A stretch of DNA of 64,000 nt from Paracoccaceae bacterium (lineage in GTDB: Bacteria > Pseudomonadota > Alphaproteobacteria > Rhodobacterales > Rhodobacteraceae): contig JAPPHA010000060.1 in the NCBI GenBank assembly GCA_028874915.1, positions 52,881-116,880 on the forward strand. The letters are read 5' to 3'. The notes under the pieces are model-generated. The model was given only the letters and a program-made list of their open reading frames with translations. It had not been told where the DNA came from and did not search any database. Below, piece by piece: positions 1 to 8,762 of this stretch. The stretch's first letter is position 1. Every line of letters starts with the position of its first letter. The position numbers were made by a program, and so were the translations under genes.

Positions 1-206
1 CGGTGATGTTCTCGTTGTTCATGGTGATCATTGCCGCTTTCATTGGCACGCAGGACCTGGGCCAGGAAATGCAGCGCGCACTTTCCTCGACCGATGTTGG
101 CAAGGGGCTCGTGCTCGGACTCTGTGTCGCATTCATGGGACTCATGGTAGACCATCTGATCATTCGATGGTCTTCGGAACGCAAGGCGGCGCTCGGGATC
201 GACTAG
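1..206 (+). CDS. Glycine betaine/proline ABC transporter permease, 3' end only
   Basis: Only the last 67 or so codons are inside the window; the reading frame is open to the left edge. The peptide has two hydrophobic stretches, around GTQDLG and around GLVLGLCVAFMGLMVDHLI. It ends with a basic tail (RWSSERKAALGID). This layout is typical of the C-terminus of ProW/OpuAB-type inner-membrane permeases that import glycine betaine, choline or proline betaine. The following gene encodes a GcvT-type methyltransferase fusion, which fits methylated-amine or betaine use. The exact substrate cannot be read from this fragment. Confidence 0.72.
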   Translation, partial: VMFSLFMVIIAAFIGTQDLGQEMQRALSSTDVGKGLVLGLCVAFMGLMVDHLIIRWSSERKAALGID

Positions 207-294
207 ACTGATCGGTGCCTGCGCGGTCCGCCCGCCCGATGCCATCCGAAAGGCAACCCTGGCGACCGGACTGCCCGGGAAAGGAACGGAATCG

Positions 295-2691
295 ATGAAT
301 TCGGTTTTTGAAACTTCCTACGAACGTTCAGGGATCATCACACCCGGCCTGCCGATCCTGCAACCGGGAGTGGAACGCCATCCGATACCGGGCGGTGGGT
401 CGCGGGCCGTCAGGATCGACCGAGGTGACGAGTTCTCGATCGTGGACTCCGAAGGCCTGCAGCCGGTCGAACTGGCGTTCTTTGCGCCGGATGGAACGTC
501 GGACGCTGGCATGATCGGTCGTTCACGTTCCGGTGGCCATGCGGCCACGGGACTCAAGTCGGTTCTCGACCGGGGCGGGCTGTCCGGCAAACGCGTCGCC
601 CGGGTCCTGGAGGCGGCGGGTTTCGACATCGGCCGCGCCGACGCCGTCAGGATCTTCGATGGATTCTCGCAGGCTGGCGACATGGAAACCTTCGTGGCCG
701 CCTCGGACGGGCTGCTCCTGGTAGGGGCGCCAGGCGAGCCGATGCTTCCCGATTCTCAGAACGCGCCGACCGGAGTGGTCCTCTACATTCGGCGGGCGGA
801 ACCGGCCCCTGCAGATGAGACCCGAACGCCCCCGGACCCGCTTGCCGATCCTTTGGTGGACATCAATATCCTGCCCGGCGAAGCAAAGACCTATGATGTC
901 AGGGCCGGGCAATACATCCAGATCCTTGATGTCCAGGGCCGGGAGTGTTCCGACTTTCAGGCCCTGTCGCTCCGGGAACTCGATGCCGGGCGGGAACGCG
1001 ATATCGATCCCACCACGACCCGAAGCCTCATGGGATCGCTCTACCCGACGCCCGGGATCTTTTCGAAGTACTGGTCGGTCGATCAGCAGCCGCTGCTGGA
1101 AATTGTCCAGGACACCTGCGGCCGACACGACACTTTCGGCCTGGCGTGCACGGCGCGCTACTATGAAGATCTGGGTTATCCCGGCCACGTCAACTGCTCT
1201 GACAACATCAATGTCAGCCTTGGGCGTTACAATGTTCGCCCGAGAGGAGGCTGGCCGGCCATCAATTTCTTTTTCAACACGATGCTGGACGACGCGAACG
1301 CGCTGACCATGGATGATCCCTGGTCGCGACCGGGAGACTATGTACTGCTTCGGGCGCTGGACGATCTGGTTTGCGTCTCGACGGCATGTCCGTGCGACAT
1401 CGATCCGGCAAATGGTTGGGACCCGACCGACATCCAGGTTCGGGTTTACGGGAAGCACGAAGATTTCCGGCGCTCGGTGGGGTGGCGGCGGTCCGTGGAG
1501 GCGGAATTGGAAGAGACACAGGAAACCGGATTTCACCGGTGCTTTGCGCGGCATACCCGCGATTTCGTCGAGTACAACGGCTACTGGCTGGCCAACAGCA
1601 TGGCCGGGCAAGGCGCAATTTCCGAATACTGGGCCTGCAGGGAGCGGGCTGCGGTCATGGACCTTTCACCGCTCCGAAAATACGAGATCACCGGTCCCGA
1701 TGCCGAACAGCTCATGCAACTCTGCGTGACGCGGGACATGAGCCGGCTGTCGGTCGGTCAGGTCGTCTACACGGCCATGTGCTACGAACATGGCGGCATG
1801 ATCGATGACGGGACGGTTTTCCGTCTCGGCGACATGAATTTCCGTTGGGTCGGTGGCAATGACACATCGGGCTTGTGGCTTCGGGAACAGGCGCAGACGC
1901 ACGGATTGAACGCCTGGGTCCGCGACTCCACGTCGCAGCTCTGCAATATTGCGGTTCAGGGTCCGCGATCCCGCGACATCCTCACAAAGGTCTTCTGGAC
2001 GGCGCCGGCCCAGCCCACCGTCAACGAACTTCCGTGGTTCCGCTTTGCCGTTGCGCGCATCGGGGACTTCAAGGGCGCGGCGACGGTGGTCAGCCGAACC
2101 GGATTCACGGGTGAACTCGGGTACGAAGTGTTCTGCCATCCCAAGGACGCCGAGACCGTTTTCGATGCCATTTGGGCGGCGGGTCAGTCGCATGGGCTTC
2201 AGCCCATCGGGCTGGCGGCCCTCGACATGCTTCGAATCGAGGCCGGGCTGGTGTTTGCCGGCCAGGAATTCTGCGACAGGACGGATCCTTTCGAGGCGGG
2301 TATCGGATTCACCGTTCCACTCAGGACCCAGAACGCCGATTTCATTGGCCGCAAGGCACTGGAAGACCGGAAGGCCCATCCCCGGCGGAAACTGGTCGGC
2401 CTCGACGTCGACGGTGGCATTGTTCCGGGGCCTGGAGACGGGTTACGCATTGGAAAGGCCCAGGTCGGCGAGGTCACTTCGGCAACACGTTCACCAGTGT
2501 TGGGGCAGGTGATTGCGCTGGCCCGGATCGACTGTCCGCACCATGAACCAGGAACTGAGGTTGACGTGGGCCAACTCGATGGCCAGCAGAAACGCCTTCG
2601 GGCGACTGTCGTTGCTTTCCCCGCGTTCGACCCTGAAAAGCAACGGGTTCGCGGCAACTATACGACTGCCGGTCAAAACGATAATTCGTGA
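295..2691 (+). CDS. DUF1989 / aminomethyltransferase (GcvT) fusion protein
   Basis: 798 residues. Residues about 190-385 are a DUF1989 (urea-carboxylase-associated) domain, with cysteine-rich CVSTACPCDID near 360-370. Residues about 415-795 are a GcvT-like folate-binding aminomethyltransferase domain (AAVMDLSPLRKYEITGPDA, then GFTGELGYEVF). The first 170 residues look like a diverged second DUF1989 copy: GDEFSIVDSEG resembles GQYIQILDVQG at 205-215. GcvT-family enzymes move one-carbon units from substrates such as glycine, dimethylglycine or DMSP to tetrahydrofolate. It sits 88 bases after a glycine betaine permease gene, so demethylation of a betaine-derived amine is a reasonable guess. The start at 295 follows AAAGGAACGG, a plausible ribosome site. 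Family assignment is firm; the substrate is not known. Confidence 0.85.
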   Translation: MNSVFETSYERSGIITPGLPILQPGVERHPIPGGGSRAVRIDRGDEFSIVDSEGLQPVELAFFAPDGTSDAGMIGRSRSGGHAATGLKSVLDRGGLSGKRVARVLEAAGFDIGRADAVRIFDGFSQAGDMETFVAASDGLLLVGAPGEPMLPDSQNAPTGVVLYIRRAEPAPADETRTPPDPLADPLVDINILPGEAKTYDVRAGQYIQILDVQGRECSDFQALSLRELDAGRERDIDPTTTRSLMGSLYPTPGIFSKYWSVDQQPLLEIVQDTCGRHDTFGLACTARYYEDLGYPGHVNCSDNINVSLGRYNVRPRGGWPAINFFFNTMLDDANALTMDDPWSRPGDYVLLRALDDLVCVSTACPCDIDPANGWDPTDIQVRVYGKHEDFRRSVGWRRSVEAELEETQETGFHRCFARHTRDFVEYNGYWLANSMAGQGAISEYWACRERAAVMDLSPLRKYEITGPDAEQLMQLCVTRDMSRLSVGQVVYTAMCYEHGGMIDDGTVFRLGDMNFRWVGGNDTSGLWLREQAQTHGLNAWVRDSTSQLCNIAVQGPRSRDILTKVFWTAPAQPTVNELPWFRFAVARIGDFKGAATVVSRTGFTGELGYEVFCHPKDAETVFDAIWAAGQSHGLQPIGLAALDMLRIEAGLVFAGQEFCDRTDPFEAGIGFTVPLRTQNADFIGRKALEDRKAHPRRKLVGLDVDGGIVPGPGDGLRIGKAQVGEVTSATRSPVLGQVIALARIDCPHHEPGTEVDVGQLDGQQKRLRATVVAFPAFDPEKQRVRGNYTTAGQNDNS

Positions 2692-2794
2692 GGAATGGGC
2701 CGCTCCTGTTCGTCGGAAACGGTTGCGTATTTTCGCCCGCAGGTCAACGTTGGGAAAGGCAGATTCTCCGTGGTTTCAAAGGCCCGTGCGACTG

Positions 2795-2819
2795 AAAAGG
2801 GCCGCCCGTAGGCGGCCCT
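2795..2819 (-). terminator. Rho-independent terminator for the amt operon
   Basis: Perfect 9-bp inverted repeat (arms 2798-2806 and 2811-2819, loop CGTA), GC-rich. Read on the minus strand the stem is followed by TTTT, so it should end transcripts from the amt gene and the small gene behind it. On the plus strand there is no T run, so it is not a good terminator for the fusion gene ending at 2691. Confidence 0.75.
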
Positions 2820-2856
2820 GATCTCGTTCCGTCGATATCGACCGACGGCAGATGAT

Positions 2857-3030
2857 CTAGTTCTCGGAAGATTCATACAGGCTTTGTTCGACCCGATTGC
2901 ACTTCCAGAGCAGAATGATGCTGCCCACGATCGTGATGGCGGTATAGATGCCGGTCATGGCGCCGCCCGCGCCCATGAACATGGCTCCGTCAACGACGGC
3001 CCAGTCGGCTTCTGAATATGGGAATCCCAT
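2857..3030 (-). CDS. 57-residue single-pass membrane protein behind amt
   Basis: A short reading frame below usual size cut-offs. It starts MGFPYSEADWAVVDG and has one hydrophobic helix at roughly residues 25-43 (MTGIYTAITIVGSIILLW), then a charged tail (KCNRVEQSLYESSEN). The ATG at 3030 has a strong ribosome site, AAGGAG with 6 bases of spacing. It begins 24 bases after the stop of the ammonium transporter and ends 38 bases before the hairpin terminator, so it is the last gene of that operon. I do not recognise the family. Position, ribosome site and membrane character all support a real gene, possibly an accessory subunit of the transporter. Confidence 0.7.
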   Translation of the reverse strand: MGFPYSEADWAVVDGAMFMGAGGAMTGIYTAITIVGSIILLWKCNRVEQSLYESSEN

Positions 3031-3054
3031 AACTGTCTCCTTCTCGTCTCGAGG

Positions 3055-4449
3055 TCAGTTGGAGGCCGCCGGAGAGGCGGGAATGCCTTCGGGATAGGCC
3101 TGCGCCGGGACCTTGACCGGATCGAGGCCATTTATCTGAACGTGATCGGGCACTCGCAACATGCCGGCCATTTTCAGAATGTAGGACACGATGTATCCGG
3201 GCACGAAACCGAGCAGGAAGAACACGATCGATCCCACGATCTGTCCAATCAGGCTGATCCGTGCGACTTCGCCTTCCGCACCCTGCAAGGCCGGGTAGCC
3301 GGTAGCAAAGATCCCGAGGACCACCATTGCGTAGATGCCGATGGTTCCGTGGACGGTCACCGCCCCGACCGCGTCATCAATTCCCCATCGCTCAAGCACG
3401 TCGGCGGCCGGCTTCAGCAGCATGCCGGCACCGAAAGCGATGATAAAGGCGAGAGACGGGAAGTAGAGGTCGAGTCCCGAAGCTACCGAGATCAGCCCGG
3501 CGAGGCAGCCGGACATCATCCAGAAGGGATCCCGCGTGAAGGCCCATGACCCGATGATGCCGCCACCCATCCCCATGAGGATGTTGAAGCTCAGGGCACT
3601 GAGCGTGATCGGCGTCCCGTAGATGGTCGTCGCCTTGTCCGGGTACCAGGACCAGGCTTCGCCCGGGACAATAATGCAGGCCATGAGGAATCCCCAGAAG
3701 CCGACCATGATCAGCATCAGGCCCGTCACGGTGAACGGGAGGTTGTGTCCACGCAGATCGTTCGACGAACCATCGGAATTGAACTTGCCAATTCGCGGTC
3801 CGAGATTGATCAGCACGCCGAGCGCAAAGAATCCGGCGACGGCATGGACGAGGCCGGCGGCCCCGAAGTCGTGGACCCCAAATTGCGTGACCAGCCAGCC
3901 ATCCGCATGCCAGCCCCAGGCCGCCGCGACGACCCATGCGAACGAGCCAAGGACGATGGCGCAAATGACAAAACCGACAGTCTGGATCCGCTCAATGAGG
4001 GCACCGGACATGATGGACGCCGTGGTGCAGGCAAACAGGGTGAACGCGCCCCAGAAGACGCCCGACGCCTGGTCGGCGATATTCGGACCCATGTACTGGG
4101 CGGCCTCGCCCCAGCCGAGTGCGATGGCATTCGCATATTCGGCGCCCGAGATTCCGGCCGGACCAACGCTGAAGGTCACGCCCGTGGGAAATGCCCAGTA
4201 GACCCACCAGCCAAACCAGTAGAAGGTCGGCACCATGAAGGCAAAGGCGAGGATGTTCTTGACGCCTGACGACAGCACGTTCTTCATTCGAGTTGCGCCC
4301 ATTTCATAGCCGAGGAACCCGGCATGGATGATGATCATGAGCGGAATCGTCAGGTAGTAGTAGGTTTCGGCAAACATCGTGTTGGTCACGGCGGCACTTG
4401 CCTCGAGCTCCGCGATCCTTGCCGTTAGTTCAGCAAGTTGCTCTTCCAT
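3055..4449 (-). CDS. amt: Ammonium transporter (Amt/AmtB)
   Basis: 464 residues, about eleven membrane helices. The two pore histidines of the Amt/Mep/Rh family are visible: H202 in DFGAAGLVHAVAG and H367 in GAVTVHGTIG. These trimeric inner-membrane channels take up ammonium and are usually controlled by a PII protein; no glnK is seen in the window. The protein starts with an unusual charged, coiled-coil-like segment (MEEQLAELTARIAELEA) instead of a cleavable signal peptide. The start is preceded by GGGAG. A 7+7 palindrome lies 78-95 bases upstream. It is followed by a small membrane protein gene in the same operon. Confidence 0.93.
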   Translation of the reverse strand: MEEQLAELTARIAELEASAAVTNTMFAETYYYLTIPLMIIIHAGFLGYEMGATRMKNVLSSGVKNILAFAFMVPTFYWFGWWVYWAFPTGVTFSVGPAGISGAEYANAIALGWGEAAQYMGPNIADQASGVFWGAFTLFACTTASIMSGALIERIQTVGFVICAIVLGSFAWVVAAAWGWHADGWLVTQFGVHDFGAAGLVHAVAGFFALGVLINLGPRIGKFNSDGSSNDLRGHNLPFTVTGLMLIMVGFWGFLMACIIVPGEAWSWYPDKATTIYGTPITLSALSFNILMGMGGGIIGSWAFTRDPFWMMSGCLAGLISVASGLDLYFPSLAFIIAFGAGMLLKPAADVLERWGIDDAVGAVTVHGTIGIYAMVVLGIFATGYPALQGAEGEVARISLIGQIVGSIVFFLLGFVPGYIVSYILKMAGMLRVPDHVQINGLDPVKVPAQAYPEGIPASPAASN

Positions 4450-4526
4450 TGCTTAACTCCCAGTTTGTCAACGCTGCCGAATCCGGCCAATTCGAGAAGC
4501 CTTGGCGAGACCGCAGCCCGCGCAAG

Positions 4527-4544
4527 ATTGGCATATGTGCCAAT
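4527..4544. promoter_or_regulatory. Candidate operator palindrome between amt and lpxL
   Basis: Perfect 7-bp inverted repeat ATTGGCA-tatg-TGCCAAT in the divergent region between the ammonium transporter (minus) and the acyltransferase (plus). The position suits a regulator of the amt promoter. It does not match the NtrC consensus well, and no sigma-54 promoter was found, so the regulator is not identified. Confidence 0.45.
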
Positions 4545-4884
4545 TTCAAGCAACGCATTCACCAGATTTTGAACCACCTTTGAGCCATTTCTCGGCATGT
4601 GTCCCGGATTTGAACTGAATTTAGGCAAATCAATGACCGTGTTTTGCCCGGTCGGCGCGGCCATTTCGGCTGAGTCGGAACCGACCCGGCGGAGCCTGCG
4701 GTGTGCGGAAATCGAACGAAACGGCACCTTCTGTTTGGTCCTCGACCTATCGTTGCGTTCCGTCCCGCCATTATGCCATCATCCGGTGAGGGGCGTCCGT
4801 TCGCTCCGGTCCTTTGCAATGTCCTGGCATCCCGCCGGAGACCGGCGCCGAATGCGGGGCGACGGCAGCACATTGGGTCCGGTC

Positions 4885-5787
4885 ATGCCAGCAATTTGGT
4901 TACGCGACAGTCCCGTGTTCCAGTTGGTCGAATACACACCAATCTGGTTGCTGTTGAAGGTGAGCAGCGTCATTCCGGCCGATACGAGAGCGAAGCTGTG
5001 GGGTAACCTGGGAAGCCAGTTGACGCGGGTTCATCCCGGATTCCGGAACCGCGTCGTCCGCAATCTTGAAAGGGTCATGCCGGAACTTACGGCGCGCGAT
5101 CGAAAACGGCTTCTTAGGCTGGTCGGGCAAAATGCCGCCTTGACCCTGTCGGAGCTTCTGTTCAACGGGCAGTTCGGAGGCCGCCGTTCCCGGTTTGACG
5201 TTGCGGGTCCCGGTCTGGCTACCGTGGATGCCGCGCGGGGGAAGGGGTGCATCATCGTGTCCGGCCATTTCGGCCAGTGGGAAGCGGTTCGCCATGTGCT
5301 CCGGGCCAGGGACCTGACATGCGCAGCCATTTACAAACCCAACCGGAACCGGTTTTTCGACGGAGTCTATCTTCGGAACATCAAATGCGGCGGCGAACCC
5401 ATTTTCGAAATTGGTTCCGCCGGTATGCGGGATGTTGTCCGGCATCTCCGTGACGGCGGTTTCGTCTCCCTGCTTCTCGACCAGCGCTATGCTCGAGGCG
5501 AAGTTCTGGATTTCCTTGGGCGTCCGGCAATGACGTCGACGATCCCTGCAGAACTAGCGCTCAAGTTTTCGGTCCCGATCGTGCCCGCCTATGGGACACG
5601 GCTCGCCAACAGCCGGATTTCAGTTGAATTCGAGACCCCCATCGAACATTCGGACGCGGCCAGCATGACGCAGGCGATAAACGACAGCCTGGCTGCGCGC
5701 GTACGCCGAAACCCGGAACAGTGGAACTGGCTGCACCGGCGTTGGGCGAATGTCCCGGATCGTGCATTGCCTGCCGGTGCAAAATGA
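4885..5787 (+). CDS. lpxL: Lipid A acyltransferase, LpxL/HtrB family
   Basis: From the ATG at 4885 the protein has 300 residues, a normal length for this family. The catalytic H(x4)E signature is HFGQWE, giving H128 and E133. Downstream SLLLDQRYARGEVLDFLGRPA is the conserved region after the active site. These inner-membrane enzymes add a secondary acyl chain (laurate or myristate) to Kdo-lipid A. The frame stays open to 4597, and ATG codons at 4819 and 4852 are alternatives. I chose 4885 because recognisable family sequence (DSPVFQLVEYTPIW) starts there; the longer version would carry an arginine-rich leader unlike the family. It stands just upstream of the nonulosonic-acid genes. Confidence 0.8.
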   Translation: MPAIWLRDSPVFQLVEYTPIWLLLKVSSVIPADTRAKLWGNLGSQLTRVHPGFRNRVVRNLERVMPELTARDRKRLLRLVGQNAALTLSELLFNGQFGGRRSRFDVAGPGLATVDAARGKGCIIVSGHFGQWEAVRHVLRARDLTCAAIYKPNRNRFFDGVYLRNIKCGGEPIFEIGSAGMRDVVRHLRDGGFVSLLLDQRYARGEVLDFLGRPAMTSTIPAELALKFSVPIVPAYGTRLANSRISVEFETPIEHSDAASMTQAINDSLAARVRRNPEQWNWLHRRWANVPDRALPAGAK

Positions 5788-5895
5788 CGGGAGCCCGGAA
5801 GTGGCAAGGTCGGTTCCGCCGGTGACCCGGACGGACCAATGTCGATTCAGCGGCCCAAGCCCGAAATCGGATGCCGCCCCGAGAGGACCCGACCC

Positions 5896-6963
5896 ATGAC
5901 CGTCGCTGGCACGGGGACGCGGACACCCCGCCTGAGAATTGGCCACCGGGATGTCGTGCCCGGATCCCCGCCGCTTATCATCGCCGAAATCGGCATTAAC
6001 CACGGTGGCAGTCTCGAGGTGGCGAAGACCATGGTCAGCCGGGCCGCCGCCGCCGGTTGCGAGTGTGTGAAACACCAAACCCATTTCGTCGACGATGAGA
6101 TGACCGATGAGGCACGTTCCATTGTTCCGCCCAATGCGGAGGTCTCGATCTGGGACATCATGGAGCGATGTGCCCTTTCGCCTGACGACGAAATCCAACT
6201 CAAGGCCCATGCCGAATCTCTCGGCCTCATCTACATATCAACACCGTTCAGCCGGGCCGCCGCCGACTTTCTCGCCGAGATCGGTGTGCTGGCCTTCAAG
6301 ATCGGGTCCGGGGAAGCCGACCATATTCCTCTTATCCGCCATGTTTCCCGGTTCGGGAAACCTGTCATAATGTCGACCGGCATGCAGTCGATCGCTTCGC
6401 TTCAGGATTCGGTCGGCATCCTCGATGCGGCCGGAATCGATTACGCCCTTCTCGAATGCACGAACCTCTACCCGTCGCCGCCCGAGCAGGTCTCTCTCAA
6501 GGGGATCGGCGACCTGAGGGCTGCCTTTCCAAATGCCGTCGTCGGTTTTTCCGACCATTCGATAGGACCGGAAATGGCCATCGCTGCCGTCGCGCTCGGG
6601 GCCATGATCGTCGAGCGCCACTTTACCGACAGCCGTTACCGGGACGGACCCGATATCGCCTGTTCGATGGACCCGCTCGAACTCTCCGGATTGATCCAGA
6701 AATCTCGCGAGATCGCTACCGCCCGCGACAACGACAAGAAACGGACCGGTCCCGAAGAAGAAGTCTACCGATTTGCCCGGTCGTCAGTCGTCGCGGATCG
6801 GGACCTTCCGGCAGGGCGTGTGATTGCCGAGGCCGACATCTGGGCCCGGCGGCCAGGGACAGGCGAGATTCCCGGACATGAATTCGACCGTGTGATCGGC
6901 AGGACGCTGAGGCGGGCCACCCGCCGCAATACCCAGTTGAAATGGACGGACTTCGCCGGGTGA
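5896..6963 (+). CDS. neuB: Sialic-acid-type synthase (NeuB family)
   Basis: 355 residues. NeuB enzymes condense phosphoenolpyruvate with a six-carbon sugar (ManNAc, or modified sugars for legionaminic or pseudaminic acid) to give a nine-carbon 2-keto acid. The N-terminal TIM barrel begins with IIAEIGINHGGS and carries VKHQTHFVDDEM, YISTPFS, KIGSGEADHIPL and VVGFSDHSIG. A C-terminal antifreeze/SAF-like domain (SVVADRDLPAGRVIAEADI) covers about residues 285-350. The start at 5896 is preceded by GAGAGGA with good spacing; an in-frame ATG at 5839 lacks this. It begins a nonulosonic-acid cluster. Which nine-carbon acid is made cannot be told from motifs. Confidence 0.88.
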   Translation: MTVAGTGTRTPRLRIGHRDVVPGSPPLIIAEIGINHGGSLEVAKTMVSRAAAAGCECVKHQTHFVDDEMTDEARSIVPPNAEVSIWDIMERCALSPDDEIQLKAHAESLGLIYISTPFSRAAADFLAEIGVLAFKIGSGEADHIPLIRHVSRFGKPVIMSTGMQSIASLQDSVGILDAAGIDYALLECTNLYPSPPEQVSLKGIGDLRAAFPNAVVGFSDHSIGPEMAIAAVALGAMIVERHFTDSRYRDGPDIACSMDPLELSGLIQKSREIATARDNDKKRTGPEEEVYRFARSSVVADRDLPAGRVIAEADIWARRPGTGEIPGHEFDRVIGRTLRRATRRNTQLKWTDFAG

Positions 6964-7116
6964 TCGCGGACCAACCGGCTCCGGATCACCTGACGAACGG
7001 AGCGGAACGGACGTGACCATCTTCGTGCGTGCCGTGCCGTTCGTCGCGGTCACGCGTTCGCCCGTCGAGCCCGAATGGCGAGCTTGCCGGTTCCCGCCGG
7101 TTCAGGGAGGCGACTG

Positions 7117-8070
7117 ATGCGAATTCTCGTCATTGGAAAGGGCTCAGTCGGCGAACGGCATCATCGAAACCTCTGCACGCTTGGCGTCGAAAGCCGGTGG
7201 CTCCGTTTGGCTGAGTTCATGGAGAGCGGCAAGACCGGGCGCTTGCTCGATCTTGATCACTATGACGGAGCCGTGGTCGCGACAGCCACAACTGTCCGCC
7301 TCGACGTTATTCGCAAATTCGCAGCGGCAGGGCTTCCTCTCTATATCGAAAAACCGCTGGCATTCCGTCCGGACGATGTCCGGGACATCCTGACGATCTG
7401 TCGGGGAATCGCATCGCGAAGCCTGGTCGGCTTCATGATGCGCTATCACCCGGCTGTTCGCTACCTTGCGGACCAGGACCTCGCCGGAGTCTATTCCTTT
7501 GCCTTTGAGATCGGGCATGATGTCCGGCAATGGCGTCCCGGGCGGATGTTTTCCGGCAGCTATGCATCCGAATCCGAAGGCGGTGGCGTCCTTCTCGACC
7601 TGTGCCACGAACTGGACATGGCCTGGCAGTTGTTTCCCGAGGCCCGGACCGTTTCGGTCTCATGCCTTGGTCATGCAGACTGGCCGGGTGTCGATTTCTG
7701 CACCCGGGTGGAACTCGGGGGACGGTCCCGAGCGTCGGGCACCGTCGCCATGGACTATTTGTCGCCGGTTCCCGTTCGTCGCATCGTCCTCCGTGGAATT
7801 GATGGCAGTTACGACTTTGATCTTGCGAACAACGAATTCCTGCATGAAACCGCCGAAAGGCGGAGGTTCCTGCCGCTCGGATGCGAAAGGAACGCCATGT
7901 TTCTCGCGGCGATGGAAGACTTTCTCGGATTCGTGTCGGGTCAGCCACCCACCCCCGTCCGCCTGACGCCCCGGTTGGACCACGTCGGACAGGTCTGCAT
8001 GCGAATAGCCGAGGCATGGGATGCACGGCAATTCAACGACTGCATGCTGTCTTCAGGGGACTTCCGATGA
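7117..8070 (+). CDS. Gfo/Idh/MocA-family oxidoreductase in nonulosonate cluster
   Basis: 317 residues from the ATG at 7117, which follows GGGAGG; the in-frame codon at 7075 would add 14 residues before the Rossmann fold. The N-terminus is an NAD-binding fold (ILVIGKGSVGERHHRNL), followed by the family's catalytic-lysine motif EKPL near residue 80. The C-terminal part contains GGGVLLDLCHELDM, the usual sheet-domain histidine region. Members oxidise or reduce sugars or sugar nucleotides. The stop overlaps the start of the neuA gene by ATGA, so the two are translationally coupled. In this context it probably modifies the sugar precursor or the nonulosonic acid. Confidence 0.82.
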   Translation: MRILVIGKGSVGERHHRNLCTLGVESRWLRLAEFMESGKTGRLLDLDHYDGAVVATATTVRLDVIRKFAAAGLPLYIEKPLAFRPDDVRDILTICRGIASRSLVGFMMRYHPAVRYLADQDLAGVYSFAFEIGHDVRQWRPGRMFSGSYASESEGGGVLLDLCHELDMAWQLFPEARTVSVSCLGHADWPGVDFCTRVELGGRSRASGTVAMDYLSPVPVRRIVLRGIDGSYDFDLANNEFLHETAERRRFLPLGCERNAMFLAAMEDFLGFVSGQPPTPVRLTPRLDHVGQVCMRIAEAWDARQFNDCMLSSGDFR

Positions 8071-8762
8071 TCATCGGCCATATCGGCGCGCGCGGCGGAT
8101 CGAGGGGTGTCAAGGGCAAGAACATGCAGGAAATTTGCGGCCGGCCCCTGATCGACTGGTCTCTCGATCAACTGTTCGAATCTGATTGCATCGATCATGT
8201 GGTGGTGTCGACCGACAGTCCCGACATTTACACCCATGCCCGGGCCCGGGGCACGCTTCCGATCGGATTGCGGCCGGCGCGACTGGCCACCGACAGCGCT
8301 GCCAAATGGGACGTCTGGCGCCACGCCCTTGAAGCGGCCGAGGCCCTCGCCGGGACGGCCACGGCTTTTGTCGACCTGGACTGCACTTCACCGCTCAGGA
8401 CTGCAGAAGACATCGCGTCCGCGATCGCGTTGTTCGTATCCGAAGCGCCGGACATGGTCATGTCGTGCTGCAGGGCACGGAAGAATCCTTATTTCAATCT
8501 GGTCGAACCCGACGAGACCGGAGCGCTCCGGATCTCGAAGCCATTGCCGACTCCTGTCGTTTCCCGGCAGCAGGCACCGCGGGTCTATGAGCATGCTGCG
8601 TCGACTTATGTTGTTTCGCCGGACTATTTGCGGCGGTCCTCGGGCCTGTTCGAGGGGCGGGTTATTCCCTATGTGATGCCCGTTGAGCGATGCATGGACA
8701 TCGACGACGAGACGGACTTCCGGCTGGTGCAGTTCCTTTTGCGGGAGAGACTCGATGCATGA
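8067..8762 (+). CDS. neuA: CMP-nonulosonate cytidylyltransferase (NeuA family)
   Basis: 231 residues. It starts with IGHIGARGGSRGVKGKN, the nucleotide-binding signature of CMP-sialic acid synthetases, followed by VVVSTDSPDIY and VDLDCTSPLRTAEDI. The C-terminal DIDDETDFRLVQFLL is also typical. The enzyme would activate the NeuB product with CTP to a CMP-sugar for glycosyltransferases. The ATG overlaps the previous stop (ATGA) and AGGGG lies just upstream. An upstream extension in frame to 7881 would run through the previous gene and is rejected. Confidence 0.88.
   Translation: MIIGHIGARGGSRGVKGKNMQEICGRPLIDWSLDQLFESDCIDHVVVSTDSPDIYTHARARGTLPIGLRPARLATDSAAKWDVWRHALEAAEALAGTATAFVDLDCTSPLRTAEDIASAIALFVSEAPDMVMSCCRARKNPYFNLVEPDETGALRISKPLPTPVVSRQQAPRVYEHAASTYVVSPDYLRRSSGLFEGRVIPYVMPVERCMDIDDETDFRLVQFLLRERLDA

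Noticed and set aside
4597..4884. 96-codon upstream extension of the acyltransferase
   Set aside because: It would overlap the amt promoter region, is arginine- and serine-rich, and has no family similarity; the normal family start is near 4885.
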